Assembly: GCA_026874595.1 (NCBI GenBank)
Contig: CM049306.1
Span: 59,652,019-59,716,018, forward strand
From: Sipunculus nudus
Lineage: Eukaryota; Annelida; Sipuncula; Golfingiida; Sipunculidae
Direction: 5' to 3'
DNA length: 64,000 nt
Shown here: piece after piece, positions 45,701-56,546 of the stretch
Position numbering within the stretch: position 1 is the first letter of the stretch
How the letters are laid out: the number at the start of each line of letters is the position of its first letter
The notes under the pieces: generated by a model
What the model was told of the DNA's origin: nothing
What the model saw: the letters and a program-made list of their open reading frames with translations, nothing else
The model's database searches: none
Position numbers and translations under genes: made by a program

Positions 45701-48700
45701 CGGACGGACAGATGGACAGACGGACAAACGACAGACAATGGACCAGGACTATAGCTCAGATGACTTATAGTCAGCTGAGCTAAAAATTCTGCCCAGTGGT
45801 TTACAGAGGAGTTCTCCGGAAACCTATGCTGTGGCGGTGGCGGCATGAAAACTGACACACAAATTGGCGCTGGGCAGAGAGGAAAGGTCAGAGGTCAACC
45901 AAAAATGAGGGCGCAGCAGTTCACATATGACCAGATCAAAATTCCAAATTTAACAAATTCTGCCCAGTGGTTACGGAGGAGTTTTCTGGAAACCTATGCG
46001 GCAGCAGCGGCGTCCTACTTAAAACATAGTATCTGAAAAACTCTGTTTTGGCGGATACAATTAATTATAGCGTCCATGACAATTTTTTTCCACACACATC
46101 TTGGTGTAACTGATGTACAACTTAACTTAACTTTAGGGACCTCCCAAGATGTTAAGCTAGAAGGTTCTAGTTACGAATTGTGCCCTGTTAACGGACGAAA
46201 GGGCAGATGGACAGACAGACAATGTACAAAGAGTGAAAGCTATAGCTCAGATGACTTTCAGTCAGCTGTGCTAAAACCACAAAAGTGGCTTACCACCGAA
46301 AAGATGACTTATGATTGGGAGCTTGGCCGAGTGTTTCCTCCATAGCTTCAAGATGTAATCCTCCCAGCGAACCATCTTACCAAGGATCAACATGACTGGT
46401 ATGGTTGGCAGGCCGATCAGTAAGAACAAAGGGTCAGCTTTCTCCATCACATTCAGGCCCTCCTTATGTCCTAAAACCTGCATAATTGATTTATTAAATT
46501 TTATATTCATTAGTTTATAACATCCAGAGAACCTTTATATTAATATGTTAAACAGCCAAATACCCTAGGCTCACTCACTGTTGATTAACTTTGTCAAATG
46601 CCCCATGCTTTACATCTTACAGAATAAATATTTATAACACCACACATCAAAACCAGCATGTTATTAAATAATTGTCTAAAGAAATACAGACTTGAGTAGT
46701 AAGCTTATAATATTTAATATTAGTTATTATATATAGTATCATATTCTGAAACAAAAATATAAAATTTCAAAGTGCATTAACACTCTGGGACAATACAGCT
46801 CCACAAGAAAAAACAATAAACTAAAACTATAATGTCTAAAATGGAACAACTGAAAAGCTGTAGAGAATAATACCTGCATCACCGTGACTGCTCCGTATGT
46901 CACGGCTGTCCAGTAAAGGGATCCAATGAATATACCACCAGCAACAAACGGGCAGGCTTTATAAATGACTTTATCTGCTAGGTCCAATATATACACGAAA
47001 GGCCCTGAAGTATCAAGAACATGACACATACATATTTAAGTTGATAACTAATGAGAAAACTCATCTGTATTTATATGGAGGTATCTGCTGACCTTTTGCT
47101 TATTCTGAAGCCACAGTAAGACTAGTGAGACTACCATGTCTCTAACATGGAAGTCTTTATGGAATCTAAGGATACAGTTGATTAGGTGCTCTGTGTAAGG
47201 AAGTATTACCGACCTAACTTTGACAGACTATAAGGTACTCTTGTGTTACTGTCTTAACACTGGTAGACTATGAGGTACTCTTGTGTTACTGACTTAACTT
47301 AGGTAGACTAGGAGGTACTAATGTGTTATTTACCTAACTTTGGGTAGACTATGAGGTACTCCTGTGTTACTGACCTAACTTAGGGAAGACTATGAGGTAC
47401 TCCTGTGTTACTGACCTAACTTAGGGAAGACTATGAGGTACTCCTGTGTTACTGACCTAACTTTGGGAAGACTATGAGGTACTCCTGTGTTACTGACCTA
47501 ACTTTGGGAAGACTATGAGGTACTCTGTGTTACACTGTGGACAGGCCACTTTTGCTGTGCTGTTCCCTCTCTGCTTTTCATCTATCCAGCGCTGAAGACA
47601 ACTCTGGTGGACCCACTTTGCTGAACCTCGACAGCGGCAAGGACGCACCCATTTAGCATCCCGGTCATCTTCTTCTGTCGCAAAACACACCCAACAGTGT
47701 TTCCTTAAATACAATATTTGTCAGAAATTCAATAAGAAATTTCCAGATATCCAATATAATATTATCCTGTTCACACTGAAGCACCATTAAATATAAACTT
47801 ATTATTATATATTAATTGTACAAATAGTTATTAAAACTAATCGCAGCACTCTCCATGGCTCAGATTGTGGCGTCTGTAGACTGTAGAGGTGGAGGAAACT
47901 GTATAACTGGGAGAAAACCACCGGCCTTGGAAACTACGACCCACTCTCACAACCACGCCGGGGATGAATCCTTGGTTACCAGCAGAGAGAGCCGAGTATT
48001 CTATCCCTCAACTGTCCAGGCCCCAATATAAGAGCATGGAAGCATTATGGTTAAGGCGCTGGACTTGTGACTGCAAGGTTGTGTTTAAGAAACCTGTTAA
48101 GACAACTTTCCTTGCTAAGACTCCTGGCCGAAGTCTTAACTTCAAGGGTGATGCCCTACTAAGGAGTGAGTGGGTACTGGTCATGTGTGGACGGCAGGCA
48201 AAATGTAGAATGGATAACCCTAATGCATCTAAGAAGGCATGAGTTAGGGTGTATGCTCCATAGTGAGCTGAGAAAAGCTACAAGAATGAACAGGCCTGTA
48301 CACCAGGAAGGCAAAGTGTAAAGTCAGATGAGACTCTCACTGAGTTAGATCAGACTATACTACCACCTTTTACCTTTTTAACAGAAGGACTGACACTTTC
48401 ATGATACTGTGGTAGAGCTTAATCAGGTGATGCTAGTTAACTGTTTATGTTCAAGCTGTACTATTAAATTTATATGTGAAGAACCATGCTGTGGGCCAGT
48501 CTGTTCCTTTGTGTAACACCATGTGGTCAACCCACTGGACAGACACTCCAAGTGTGTTTGTCGGGCAATAATAACTCTTCTTTAAATCACTCAGTATGAT
48601 ACACATTCGCTTCATATTTTTAACACAGCTAGATAGCTACACCATTGATTCATTCTGAAGTTTCCATCATTGTACCTAATTTAGTAATGCTGCAATTATG

Positions 48701-51700
48701 ATTTAAGTGGATTTTCTGTGACAGTTTAAGTTATTAACTTTGTAATCATTTCTACAGTAAGAAATAACTTTATATTATTTTTATACAATTTTCTGCATGT
48801 ATAATCATTGGGTCACTTTTTATGTATATGTGAAGTTTCATTTAATTTCATAGAGTAGTTTTGTATAATATGTAAAGTCAGTTATATGAAGAAACACAGA
48901 TTTAGGTTTACTGCAGTCAGAGTATACGTAACTGTATCCCTACCAGCCTTAATGAGAAACCAATCAGCTTCATACTGGTAGTGTCAGGGTTATCTCTAAT
49001 GAGACTGCCAGATGTCTGGGCAGTAGCAGATTTGAATACGGGATATTGCTAATGCAGCTTCTCGTGTAGATGGAGGAGAAAAACGACTGGCAAAGCTTGT
49101 TTGTGCAGGCATGCGTGATTCAGCTGGACACTCATTAACACGGGCGAAACTAACAGTCCCACCTTTGTTAGCTTATATGCGCTATGGAATCACTTTGATT
49201 AATATTATCAATGAATTATGACGAGGTTAAAATTGTTCCGTACCATAATGTATCATAATTCAAGGAAACTTGCAAAATATGACGTTTATTAATGACAAAA
49301 GACCCTGTGTACGTTTCCCTTATATCATCCGCTACAAGGCAGTTGATTCAAGATCAAATTCTAATGCAAACCGTGTCGAATGCAGAATTTTCTTATGTCT
49401 TTTCATGTTCTGTATAATGGTTTAACACACAAAATAAATATGATGAACTAGAATACGGGTAGTCGACAAGTGACTACGTGTATCCACCTAAATCAGAGTG
49501 GAACGGGTGAAGAGAGGCATGGATTAAGTGGCAAGGGGAAATAGAGTGAAGTGTTGCATATTAGCATGGATGTCTGCAGCCAAATTGTGTATGAAGGTTG
49601 CCCCCCTACCACAAAATCCAGAAAGCCGTCCAAGTTGTATACATATGCAAAATTTAAGGCAGATAAGTCAAACCACTACATGTATATGAGTGATTTTAGC
49701 CCGTGGCAGACAATCAGATGGACGCTGAGCAAAAATGGTTCCCGAGATATGAGCTTGGATGTCTGCAGTGTAAACGTGAGTCACTGCAGAAATATGAGTG
49801 ATTTTAATCCAAGGCAGCCGAACAGATGGACACTGTGCAAACATGGTTGCAGGTGGCACTACCATTTTTGTGTATGTTATAAAGCTCTCCAAGGGCTACA
49901 TTTGTGCAAAAAAAAATTTCCTGATCGGTCAAACGGTTCCCGAGATATGAGCTTGGATGTCTGCAGCGTAAAAGTTAATGTAGGTGGCGCCACCTGTCAC
50001 AAAATCAGAAAAGCTATCCATGATGTATACGCATGCCAAATTTCAGGTGAATTATTCAAGTCACTGCAGAGATATGAGTGATTTTAACCCAAGGCAGACG
50101 AACAGATGGACACTGTGCAAACATGGTTGCAGGTGGCGCCACTATTTTTGTGTATGTTATAAAGCTCTCCAAGGGCTACATTTGTGCAAAAAAATTTTCC
50201 TGATCCGTCAAACGGTTCCCGAGATATGTGGGTTTATGTGTGGAAACAGACGCACAAATGGACGCAGAGCGCAGAGGAAAGGTCAGAGGTCAAAACAAAA
50301 TCGGGGCGCAGCAGTTCACATGTGACCCGAACATAATCCCGGGTTTCGTAAAAATTTCGCCCAACGGTTACGGAGGAGTTCTCCGGACACCTACGCGGCG
50401 GCGGCGTGCAGCTGAAAACATAGTATCCGCAAAACTCTGTTTTGGCGGATACAATAATAAGTATCAGGATGATCGGCAATTAAAAACACAATGTCCAGTG
50501 GCCACACTCCTGTGTTTAATGAATGGGCTGGTCAGGCTGGACGCTAGGGGGCACTAGTTGTTTGCCTGCAGTTTTTCAAGCAGGCAGTCATTTACTGCCT
50601 CCACACATGAGAGTATCGGTATTAGCAATATCCTGTATTGACCACTGAGCTAGGCACACGAGCTGACCAGCATGCTGTGTACATGTATTTACTGAATATA
50701 CCGTCTCTATCACTTGAGGACCTATTGTTTGTGTTTTGCTAAATTCCCCACACAAAGATCCCAAGAGCGCTACAATAACACTCAGGACCTATTGCCTGTA
50801 CTAATGACATTATGTAAGATAGGCCCATGCATATTATTTCTGCCAGGTTTTATTTATATAACAGTAGGAAATACATGTGTGTAGCACTACTCTTACTTTA
50901 TGGGGATAACATTTTTTTAATGCATCTTGAGGTGTATTATATGTGCAATTAAGATAAAAATTTGGTGTTTTAGATGTATCTAACTTTATCTTTAATAAAT
51001 ACTGCTACATATCCTTCCTGTTAATTAGGTGACCAAAAATAATCTGGATAATATTTTGTTAGGATATGTGCATCTGCTGAGAGATAGTAAAAAATTGCCA
51101 TCAATTTTTCATATTTGATCAATGGAATTCTAAATAGCCTTTAAAAAATTGATTAATTTAAAGAGTAATAAATATAATTTGTTGATGCATTAAAAAAAGC
51201 TGTTAATTTATTTTTTCTTCTGACTGAAGATGCAGCACAGAATCCTTGTGTCATCTGTGAGGCAGTGATTCAAGGATGGACTTGAGCTAATCCAAATAAC
51301 ACTGCAACTGCAGCAACTCCTCTAACAGGGAACGTGGTCATAGAATTAAAGCTGGACCAGATTATGTACAGGAAATGCTTATCCATACATATCCTCTTTC
51401 TACAGATAAATTTCCCGTATGTCCATTTATGATTATCAGAGTATCAGTTATCATTTGACCTATATAATGAATGGCCTTTACATCTGTTGCAAGGATATTT
51501 CACTCACACACTGTATTTAGCAATGCTATCACAAGATATATGGCATCTGATAAGCTCTGGTTCTGTCTTCATAAACTACATTCCACAGGCAACATGAAAG
51601 TCTGGTTGGCATGACAGGACTTTCCACCTCTGATTACGAGGCAATCAATGACATACATTCAGAGAGCAATACAAGTTTACAAGGATATAAATACAGTGAA

Positions 51701-54700
51701 TCCTGTGTAATAAGACCTCACCTGGAAGTGCCCAAAATTGGTATTAATTCACAAACACAAACTGTCATATAAGAGAGACCAATGTGAATAGTTTTGGTCT
51801 ATTCCAGGGTGGTTTTAATAGACATGTGGTCTTATTAAGAAATTGGTCTTTCAGACAGGTTCCTGAGCAAATTTTGAAGCAAGCTGTTGATTAATCAAAC
51901 TATTCAGGATGCAAAGAATTTAGGTCCAACTGTAGTACATAGGGTAACCTACAGGCTTTATTCAAGGCAATGAATAAATCCATCAATGCAATTATAAATT
52001 TTCATCATTATACTGCAAGGAGGTATCATGTTTTTATGCTTTACGTTTTGGTCATTTAATCAAAACTTATCAAAGCCATAACTGTAAAACATGTCTGCTT
52101 TCTTAGTTAAAACAGCTTGTGTATCTATTTGAGATAAATAATTAGCAGTACTTCAAAATTATGGGGTTCACAATAATTGAACATTTTTTGTACATTTGAC
52201 CTTGAAGCTCAAGTTCAAGGTCACTATATTTTAGCTCTTTAAAGATTTTGGTTGAAACAATTTGTGTATCAAGTTTGAGAGAAAACTATGCAGTACTTCA
52301 AAAGGTATGAGGCAAACAATAATCCTGTATTTCAACTGATTTTGACCTTGAAGGTCAATGTGAAGGCCACCTGTTCAAACTAGACTGACTAAAAACTCAA
52401 TGTCTGTAATCTTACATTTTAATTTCCAGAAGAACCAATCTAGCAAATAATGAGAAGTTGAAGGTTTTGTGGGATTTTCATTAAATATGGAAATAATCAA
52501 GGCAAAGCCATTGTAACAGTTATGGTCTTGGTCCTAATTAAAATACCGGTAGACCTCATCCTATGACCCATATCTATGCATGTACACAACAATACATGAA
52601 AGAAATCTGTCCAACCAAATTTGAAAATGGTCTGTGAAACATTTTTGATGATGAAGCAGCAACTGTGGCAGCATGTTGTTTCATTATTTCACATATGAAA
52701 TGTACAACTCATGCTCTGGTGCTAGTCTACTGTGTGAACACACAGTATGGGTTGAAACCAACGTGATAAATCCACTTAGCCCAAAACGTTTTTAAATTGC
52801 TGTATGTGTGAAAGGGGCATTAACTAGCTCACAAGGATTCTCTGCCCTTGTTGCAGTGTAACCAAGCTAAAATCATGATTAGTAACTTAAGATTTATAAG
52901 CATGCTTGAGCACTGTAGCCATGACAACCTTGCCTTCTTGAGTCATGATACACATTATATTGAGGAATGCACTGCCACAAATCATTATGTTACATATTAT
53001 CAAACTGAAAAATCAAGTTTCATTATACAGGGATCTGCACAAAATCAACAGACTCAGGTCCTGGCTGAGCTCCAAGAGGACAAAATGATATCATGATGAC
53101 GTCCAAGTAAACAAACAAAATGCTGTACAGTGTAAAGGTTATCAAGGGGAGACATAATGATAGACTTCTCCAACCTTTAAAGAAGATTAATCTAGTTGGG
53201 TAAAGATTTATTAACATACAAAGCTGTTACAAAACACTTACGGTCTAAGAAATAATCCCTTCACCAAACCTCTATGGGCCCAATGTGCTCAATGGGCCAA
53301 ATAATGAACAGTTGTAGTAATACTAGCATGTCTGTGCATCAGACACAAGTAATCTGCTATTTACATCATGGCTCATACAAATGCACTTGAAAAGGACGAA
53401 ATAACCATTGAAAATGAAAACTTATTTACTATTATACCAAAGCCACTAACCCTTTGCCACAGCAAGTTATGAAAATAGTGTTCAGAGTGAACTGTCATGA
53501 CTAATATTTCATATACAAGTTTTACCAGTGAGACAAATTATGAACTAAATAAGAAGAAAAAAAAACACACACATAATGGGTACAGCTGATTTTTACGCAA
53601 CTTGAGAATGCTTCTACAATATTAACTTATGTGTTTAAACCCATGAAACAATTTCTTTCAATATTAATAATAAAAATACAGAATTCAGTAAATTTAGCTT
53701 CAATTTACATTAGGGTAGTAATATCAAATTTTGATGTGATCTTATATGAAGCTGGCAAAGAATACCAATACAACACATACACACATTTTATGTGTGCATT
53801 TTTCTCCATTATAGTTACACATGAATGTTAGAAGTTACTTAGAACATCTCAAGCTTTGATACTGCAGTTGTGTTAAGTCATTACAGTACATTTACCATGT
53901 GATGACTTACATCAAGATCCAGGGTTGGATTTCCTTGCTGTCAAAAACATATTTTTGACATTACAGTTTATAAAAACCTGTAAATAGACTTTTATTAATG
54001 TAAAAAAACTGTTAATAACTGCAGTTCATACTTATAAGTAAATATGTTAATTTAAAACTCCACAATACTTTAGTACAATCAAAGCATATCCTGTTAATGT
54101 TATGTATGATATATAGTTAATTAAGTTAAAGATGTACATCTATTGCTAAATCTCAGTGAGATGTAAACAATCAGTCAAGTCATTTACTGCAATTTGGATA
54201 TAAAATTATATCAGTTATCCATCTGAGAGTTTACTCTCAGAGCCCCATGATACAATAGTTGACAGCTTTCTTGACTTCAGTAGGTTTCTGACTAGGTTAG
54301 AACTGGTAAGGTGTGTTTGGACAAGTACCAACAGTGGGGCTGCCCCTTTGACAAATCTCCATTGGATCAAAGTTATACAGGCATCGTTCACATGGTCACA
54401 CCGTTAACTGGTACTGTTCCCATTTGAACGGTTGCTGGCAAATGGTGTTTAAGATACACTGTAGCCAGCCCATACATAAATAACATCTGGTGGCTGAGGA
54501 TGATGCAACAAAGATGATAAATTCCACTGAGAACATAACCACAGCCAATAGAGTAATATTGAAGACAAGGGAACTGCTATATACTAATTTTGTGGTTGCA
54601 GAGCACAAACCTGTGGCTAGCTGGAAAGGGAATCATAAATCAAGTTATCAACCCTATTGTCCATTGGCACATGGTAACTGTAGCATAAAGATACCCAACT

Positions 54701-55082
54701 GATTGGTATTGACACTGTTTTTCAAATGGAAAAGTCCATGTCATAACATGCAAAGGTTCTTATAGTTGTTGTACAATAACATTAGAAAGGTGTGAAAAAC
54801 CTGTTTTTGACATGATATTAATTACCCTTAATAAATAGTGTAAATAATGTTAGTGTAAAAACTTGACAACCCTGTCAAGATCACAGATATATAGTTATAT
54901 ACTGACAATGTTGTTGATCTAAAAATTTGGTTTGGATTAAAAATAATCTCAAAATTTATCAGCAGTCAGGAAAAAAATTATAAATTAAATATTAAAATTA
55001 TAAGATTCATCTTGTTTATGGAATCAACCAATTTGAAAGGGGGAGAGGGGAAGGAGGGTGTGGTTACTGGTTACCAATGTGA

Positions 55083-55125
<43 letters not shown>

Positions 55126-56546
55126 AATTAATCATTGTCTGTTGTGAGATGTGTAATTATTACACTTTCATCATATATATATGGTCTTAGGCTCATTAAG
55201 CAGCCAATATGGTTGACTAAACAGACCCAGTCTGGTCTGTGGCTCACTTGAGTTTGATACCAGTCGATTCGTCACCACAGTTGTTTTGTCACTAATTTAC
55301 ATGCAGAACCAAATGGTCCATTAGTCACCAATGTTTTGTATGATGAAATGTCAATCTATTTATTTAAAATTAAAATAAACCACAAACTACATTACCAAAA
55401 CTGAAAAACTTATTTGGTTGTTGATTCGTATAATTAACTGCTCAGGATACACTGTCATGCAAGGAATGGATTATATGTAAATACAAATATTGTGCAGCAT
55501 GAACAAAAGGGCACCATTAAATGCAGGGTTATTTACATCACCGGTAACCGTACAAGATTTTCTTTCCGCAGCCTGCTTGCTTATGTCCTTTTATTTCACA
55601 CACGTGGGTGTTATCAAGTATTAGTGAATTAAATTGAATGACCATGGTTGCCACATAAAGAAACAAGTCGCTAAAAGAATTGTCATTATAAGAATATGCA
55701 ATTAATAGACCTGCCAGGCTAAGTCACTCCTAACATATATTAGGTCACTTTATCACCATTTTCCTTTGGCTACGAATCAACTGTGGTGACAAAACGACCG
55801 ATTCCCCTTGAAATTGCCTGCCACTGGGAGATTGTGGACGAAATGGTCGGTGCAGCCTATATCAAAGATCACAGGCAGCCAATGTATCCCTAAACCTGTA
55901 GGATTACTGTTAGGACAAGCAGCGCTAGACCTAGTTTTGGCTCTGTTGTAACAGAGCCACAGGCCCCTGCCTTCATTTATCTAGCACTACTAGCAGACAG
56001 GAGTGCATGCAGGTGACAGACGATGTGCCCACTTTGAGTAAATTTAGCCTGTAGTTAAGCTCAGGGTGATAAGCTGGTGATTGTTTCTGGCTAGCCATGT
56101 GCACAGCACCTGTTACATCATCACTGCAAACTTACTGGAACACTGAGCTAATATGTGATACATGCGCCTGGCCGGCTGTAACTATCCAGTGTGTTACCCT
56201 TGTAACAACGCTGCCTGTAGTCCTGTGTAGCCAGTGGTCCAGTTACAAGGACACTTACACTATGCACCAGTGATGATGTAACGTATGCATGCACACTGCT
56301 GCTTTAAACAATCGCACAGGGGGACAGGGATAGGCACCCAACATCAGGTGTAGCCTACTCATGTCCGCTAGATAAATGAAAGCAGGGAGCTGTGGCTCTG
56401 TTTACACAACAGAGCCACAACTGGGTCTAAGGCAGCACAGGATAGATTCATATTTGGACCCAAAACAATTAATTTATAACATTATGTGAAGTGTCATACC
56501 TTTCCTCTTCTTGAGGCAATCTTGTGTAGGTCGCTGCTGATGTCAT
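36624..56546 (-). CDS. MARCHF5: E3 ubiquitin-protein ligase MARCHF5 (RING-CH, mitochondrial)
   Basis: Six exons join in phase with GT-AG boundaries (56546-56500, 47703-47498, 47004-46874, 46477-46294, 37702-37503, 36776-36624) into 306 residues; the vertebrate protein has about 278. The RING-CH ligands are C19, C22, C38, C40, H48, C51, C70 and C73 (C4HC3). Four hydrophobic segments follow at about 101-128, 144-165, 225-245 and 255-272, as in the family. MARCHF5 sits in the mitochondrial outer membrane and ubiquitinates dynamics and signalling factors such as mitofusins, DRP1, MiD49 and MAVS; those substrates are known from vertebrates and inferred here. The loop between TM2 and TM3 (about 190-220) is longer than in vertebrates. 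All catalytic zinc ligands are intact. Introns 1 and 4 (8.8 and 8.6 kb) are loaded with repeats. Confidence 0.95.
37503..37702 (-). CDS. MARCHF5: MARCHF5 exon 5
   Basis: Encodes the TM2-TM3 loop and the third membrane segment, including LSATRVLCGALIMPTIATIV and GKLMF. The donor is CTACTG^GTCAGT. Two in-frame acceptors 15 bases apart are possible, CACCAAG^AAG at 37702 and GATGCAG^GTC at 37687; the second would drop residues EVADA. The upstream one gives 306 residues in total. Confidence 0.92.
37827..38532 (+). repeat. B-family element in MARCHF5 intron 4
   Basis: Starts AACAAGAGACCCTGGGGTCA with GCTCACCTGA and ends ATGGCTCAGATGATATATGG followed by TAAGCTCAGCTAAAA, a diverged B hairpin tail. 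It sits antisense to MARCHF5. Confidence 0.7.
39853..42349. mobile_element. 2.5-kb TIR element inserted in the A element
   Basis: Terminal inverted repeats CAGGGCTTGCCCTGC (from 39853) and GCAGGGCAAGCCCTG (to 42349) are perfect over 15 bases. The flanking direct repeat GATAAG (39847-39852 and 42350-42355) is 6 bases long, and A-family sequence ...GGCAGATAAGTCAAACC is continuous once the insert and one repeat copy are removed. CAGGG ends suggest hAT, but hAT normally gives 8 bases, so the superfamily is open. No transposase seen. Holds a C-family element. Confidence 0.85.
40490..41942 (+). repeat. C-family element (innermost of the nest)
   Basis: Starts ACTAGACATTTGTTGGCACC with the subterminal GTATCCCCAGAC and ends CATAGTATCCCGACTTTGTC followed by TGGGGATACAATAA, a terminal hairpin. 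The body has three to four monomers of about 250 bases with TGACCTTGACCTTTGACCTC and CCCCAAAATCAATT-type phrases, and a CGG repeat at about 41880-41895. No protein. Confidence 0.8.
43126..45785 (+). repeat. B2-type element inserted in the A element
   Basis: Starts AACAAGGGACCTACAGGTCA with GCTCAGCTG and ends CTATAGCTCAGATGACTTAT followed by AGTCAGCTGAGCTAAAAA, the B-family hairpin tail. A GGACGGACGG microsatellite lies at 45678-45725. Its internal monomers (about 44390-44960 and 45060-45660) are longer and different from the 337-bp B monomer but match those of 61490-62090. Confidence 0.8.
46294..46477 (-). CDS. MARCHF5: MARCHF5 exon 4
   Basis: Acceptor AATTATGCAG; donor TTCGGTG^GTAAGC. Encodes VLGHKEGLNVMEKADPLFLL and the second membrane segment IGLPTIPVMLILGKM, then a basic RWEDYILKLWRKH cytosolic or intermembrane loop. 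Very close to vertebrate MARCHF5. Confidence 0.95.
46874..47004 (-). CDS. MARCHF5: MARCHF5 exon 3
   Basis: Acceptor GATACTTCAG; donor GATGCAG^GTATTA. Encodes GPFVYILDLADKVIYKACPF and the first membrane segment ending YWTAVTYGAVTVMQ. Confidence 0.95.
47180..47525 (-). repeat. 41-bp minisatellite made of the exon 2 splice-donor junction
   Basis: About eight copies of a 40-41-bp unit run from exon 2 into intron 2. On the reverse strand each unit reads as the last 28 bases of exon 2 (GAGTACCTCATAGTCTTCCC and AAAGTTAG) plus the first 13 of the intron (GTCAGTAACACAG). Copies begin at about 47201, 47241, 47281, 47321, 47362, 47403, 47444 and 47485. The copy next to the exon (47485-47525) holds the real junction. 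The two nearest copies are identical, the next two differ by one base, and divergence rises with distance from the exon. Donor GT is kept in all copies but that at 47241-47280. Confidence 0.95.
47498..47703 (-). CDS. MARCHF5: MARCHF5 exon 2 (RING-CH domain)
   Basis: Acceptor TTGTATTTAAG; donor AAGTTAG^GTCAGT. Encodes the whole RING-CH finger from KHCWVCFATEEDD to VACPQCNTEYLIVFPKL. Phase fits exon 1 (split Arg) and exon 3 (split Gly). If the intron is not removed here, the frame reads Gln then TAA immediately. Confidence 0.96.
48030..48115 (+). mobile_element. tRNA-like SINE fragment in intron 1
   Basis: ATGGTTAAGGCGCTGGACTT followed by GTGACTGCAAGGTTGTGTTT resembles the D-arm to variable-arm region of a Ser/Leu-type tRNA. 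The B box is degenerate and the acceptor stem cannot be formed, so this is probably a SINE head. The nearby 92-codon frame (47964-48242) is not a gene. Confidence 0.45.
49447..50454 (+). repeat. A-family element in MARCHF5 intron 1
   Basis: A near-complete copy: start AACTAGAATACGGGTAGTCG, three monomers with GTAGGTGGCGCCACCTGTCA near 49980, a CGGCGGCGG stretch near 50395, and the hairpin tail AGTATCCGCAAAACTCTGTT followed by TTGGCGGATACAATAATA. A 176-codon frame across it (49551-50081) is only repeat sequence. Confidence 0.85.
50455..52060. other. MARCHF5 intron 1, no feature
   Basis: AT-rich intron sequence with no exon, RNA gene or repeat boundary recognised. Confidence 0.5.
52070..52640 (+). 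repeat. C-family-like repeat fragment
   Basis: Degenerate TTGACCTTGAAGCTCAAGTT and CAAGGTCACTA-type phrases with TATGGGGTTCACAATAAT spacers, similar to 30990-31300. Neither characteristic end is present. Confidence 0.5.
52650..55080. other. MARCHF5 intron 1, no feature
   Basis: No supported gene or element. Open frames on both strands at 54396-54702 lack known motifs. Confidence 0.5.
55085..55126. repeat. (AT)n microsatellite
   Basis: About 20 uninterrupted AT units. Confidence 0.95.
55927..56428. mobile_element. 502-bp MITE just inside MARCHF5 intron 1
   Basis: The left end AGACCTAGTTTTGGCTCTGT and the inverse of the right end AGACCCAGTTGTGGCTCTGT match over about 60 bases, through CTTCATTTATCTAGC. 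Each end contains its own small hairpin (GGCTCTGTTG...CAACAGAGCC-type). Flanks AAGCAGCGCT and AAGGCAGCAC may be a decayed target duplication. It ends 71 bases from the exon 1 donor. Confidence 0.82.
56500..56546 (-). CDS. MARCHF5: MARCHF5 exon 1 (start codon exon)
   Basis: ATG at 56544-56546 opens MTSAATYTRLPQEEE plus two bases of a split Arg; the donor is GGAAAG^GTATGA. The 15-residue leader is unlike vertebrate leaders but precedes KHCWVC in phase. The AG-rich sequence just upstream (TTTTTCTGAAGAGAAG) could be a splice acceptor for an upstream exon. Confidence 0.85.

Larger units (their letters stand above)
39353..46060 (+). repeat. A-family element split by two insertions
   Basis: Starts CCAGAATATGGGTAGTTGAC and ends AACATAGTATCTGAAAAACT, then CTGTTTTGGCGGATACAA near 46060. 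Monomers with AGGTGGCGCCACCTGCCA appear at about 39660-39800, 42545 and 42790. Removing 39853-42349 and 43126-45785 restores continuous A-family sequence. The 3' portion also has a local duplication of TCTGCCCAGTGGTT...GGAGTT (45787 and 45957). Confidence 0.75.
38799..46277 (+). repeat. Outer B-family element of a four-level nest
   Basis: The 5' part (38799-39352) has AACAAGTGACCCAGGGGTCA and the TCAGCTGAC subterminal motif plus one B monomer. The 3' part (about 46061-46277) has the GTGCCCTGTTAACGGACG segment, a short microsatellite and the tail CTCAGATGACTTTCAGTCAG followed by CTGTGCTAAAA. Everything between is an A element with its own insertions. The tail ends 16 bases from the MARCHF5 exon 4 donor boundary. 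Confidence 0.72.

Noticed and set aside
47180-47525. CRISPR-like array of regular repeats
   Set aside because: The units are contiguous with no unique spacers, the DNA is animal, and the unit is a copy of a splice junction.
47964-48242. 92-residue open frame on +
   Set aside because: It crosses a tRNA-like SINE fragment in MARCHF5 intron 1 and has no domain.
49551-50081. 176-residue open frame on +
   Set aside because: It runs through A-family tandem monomers; repeated similar peptides reflect DNA repeats, with no domain or start context.
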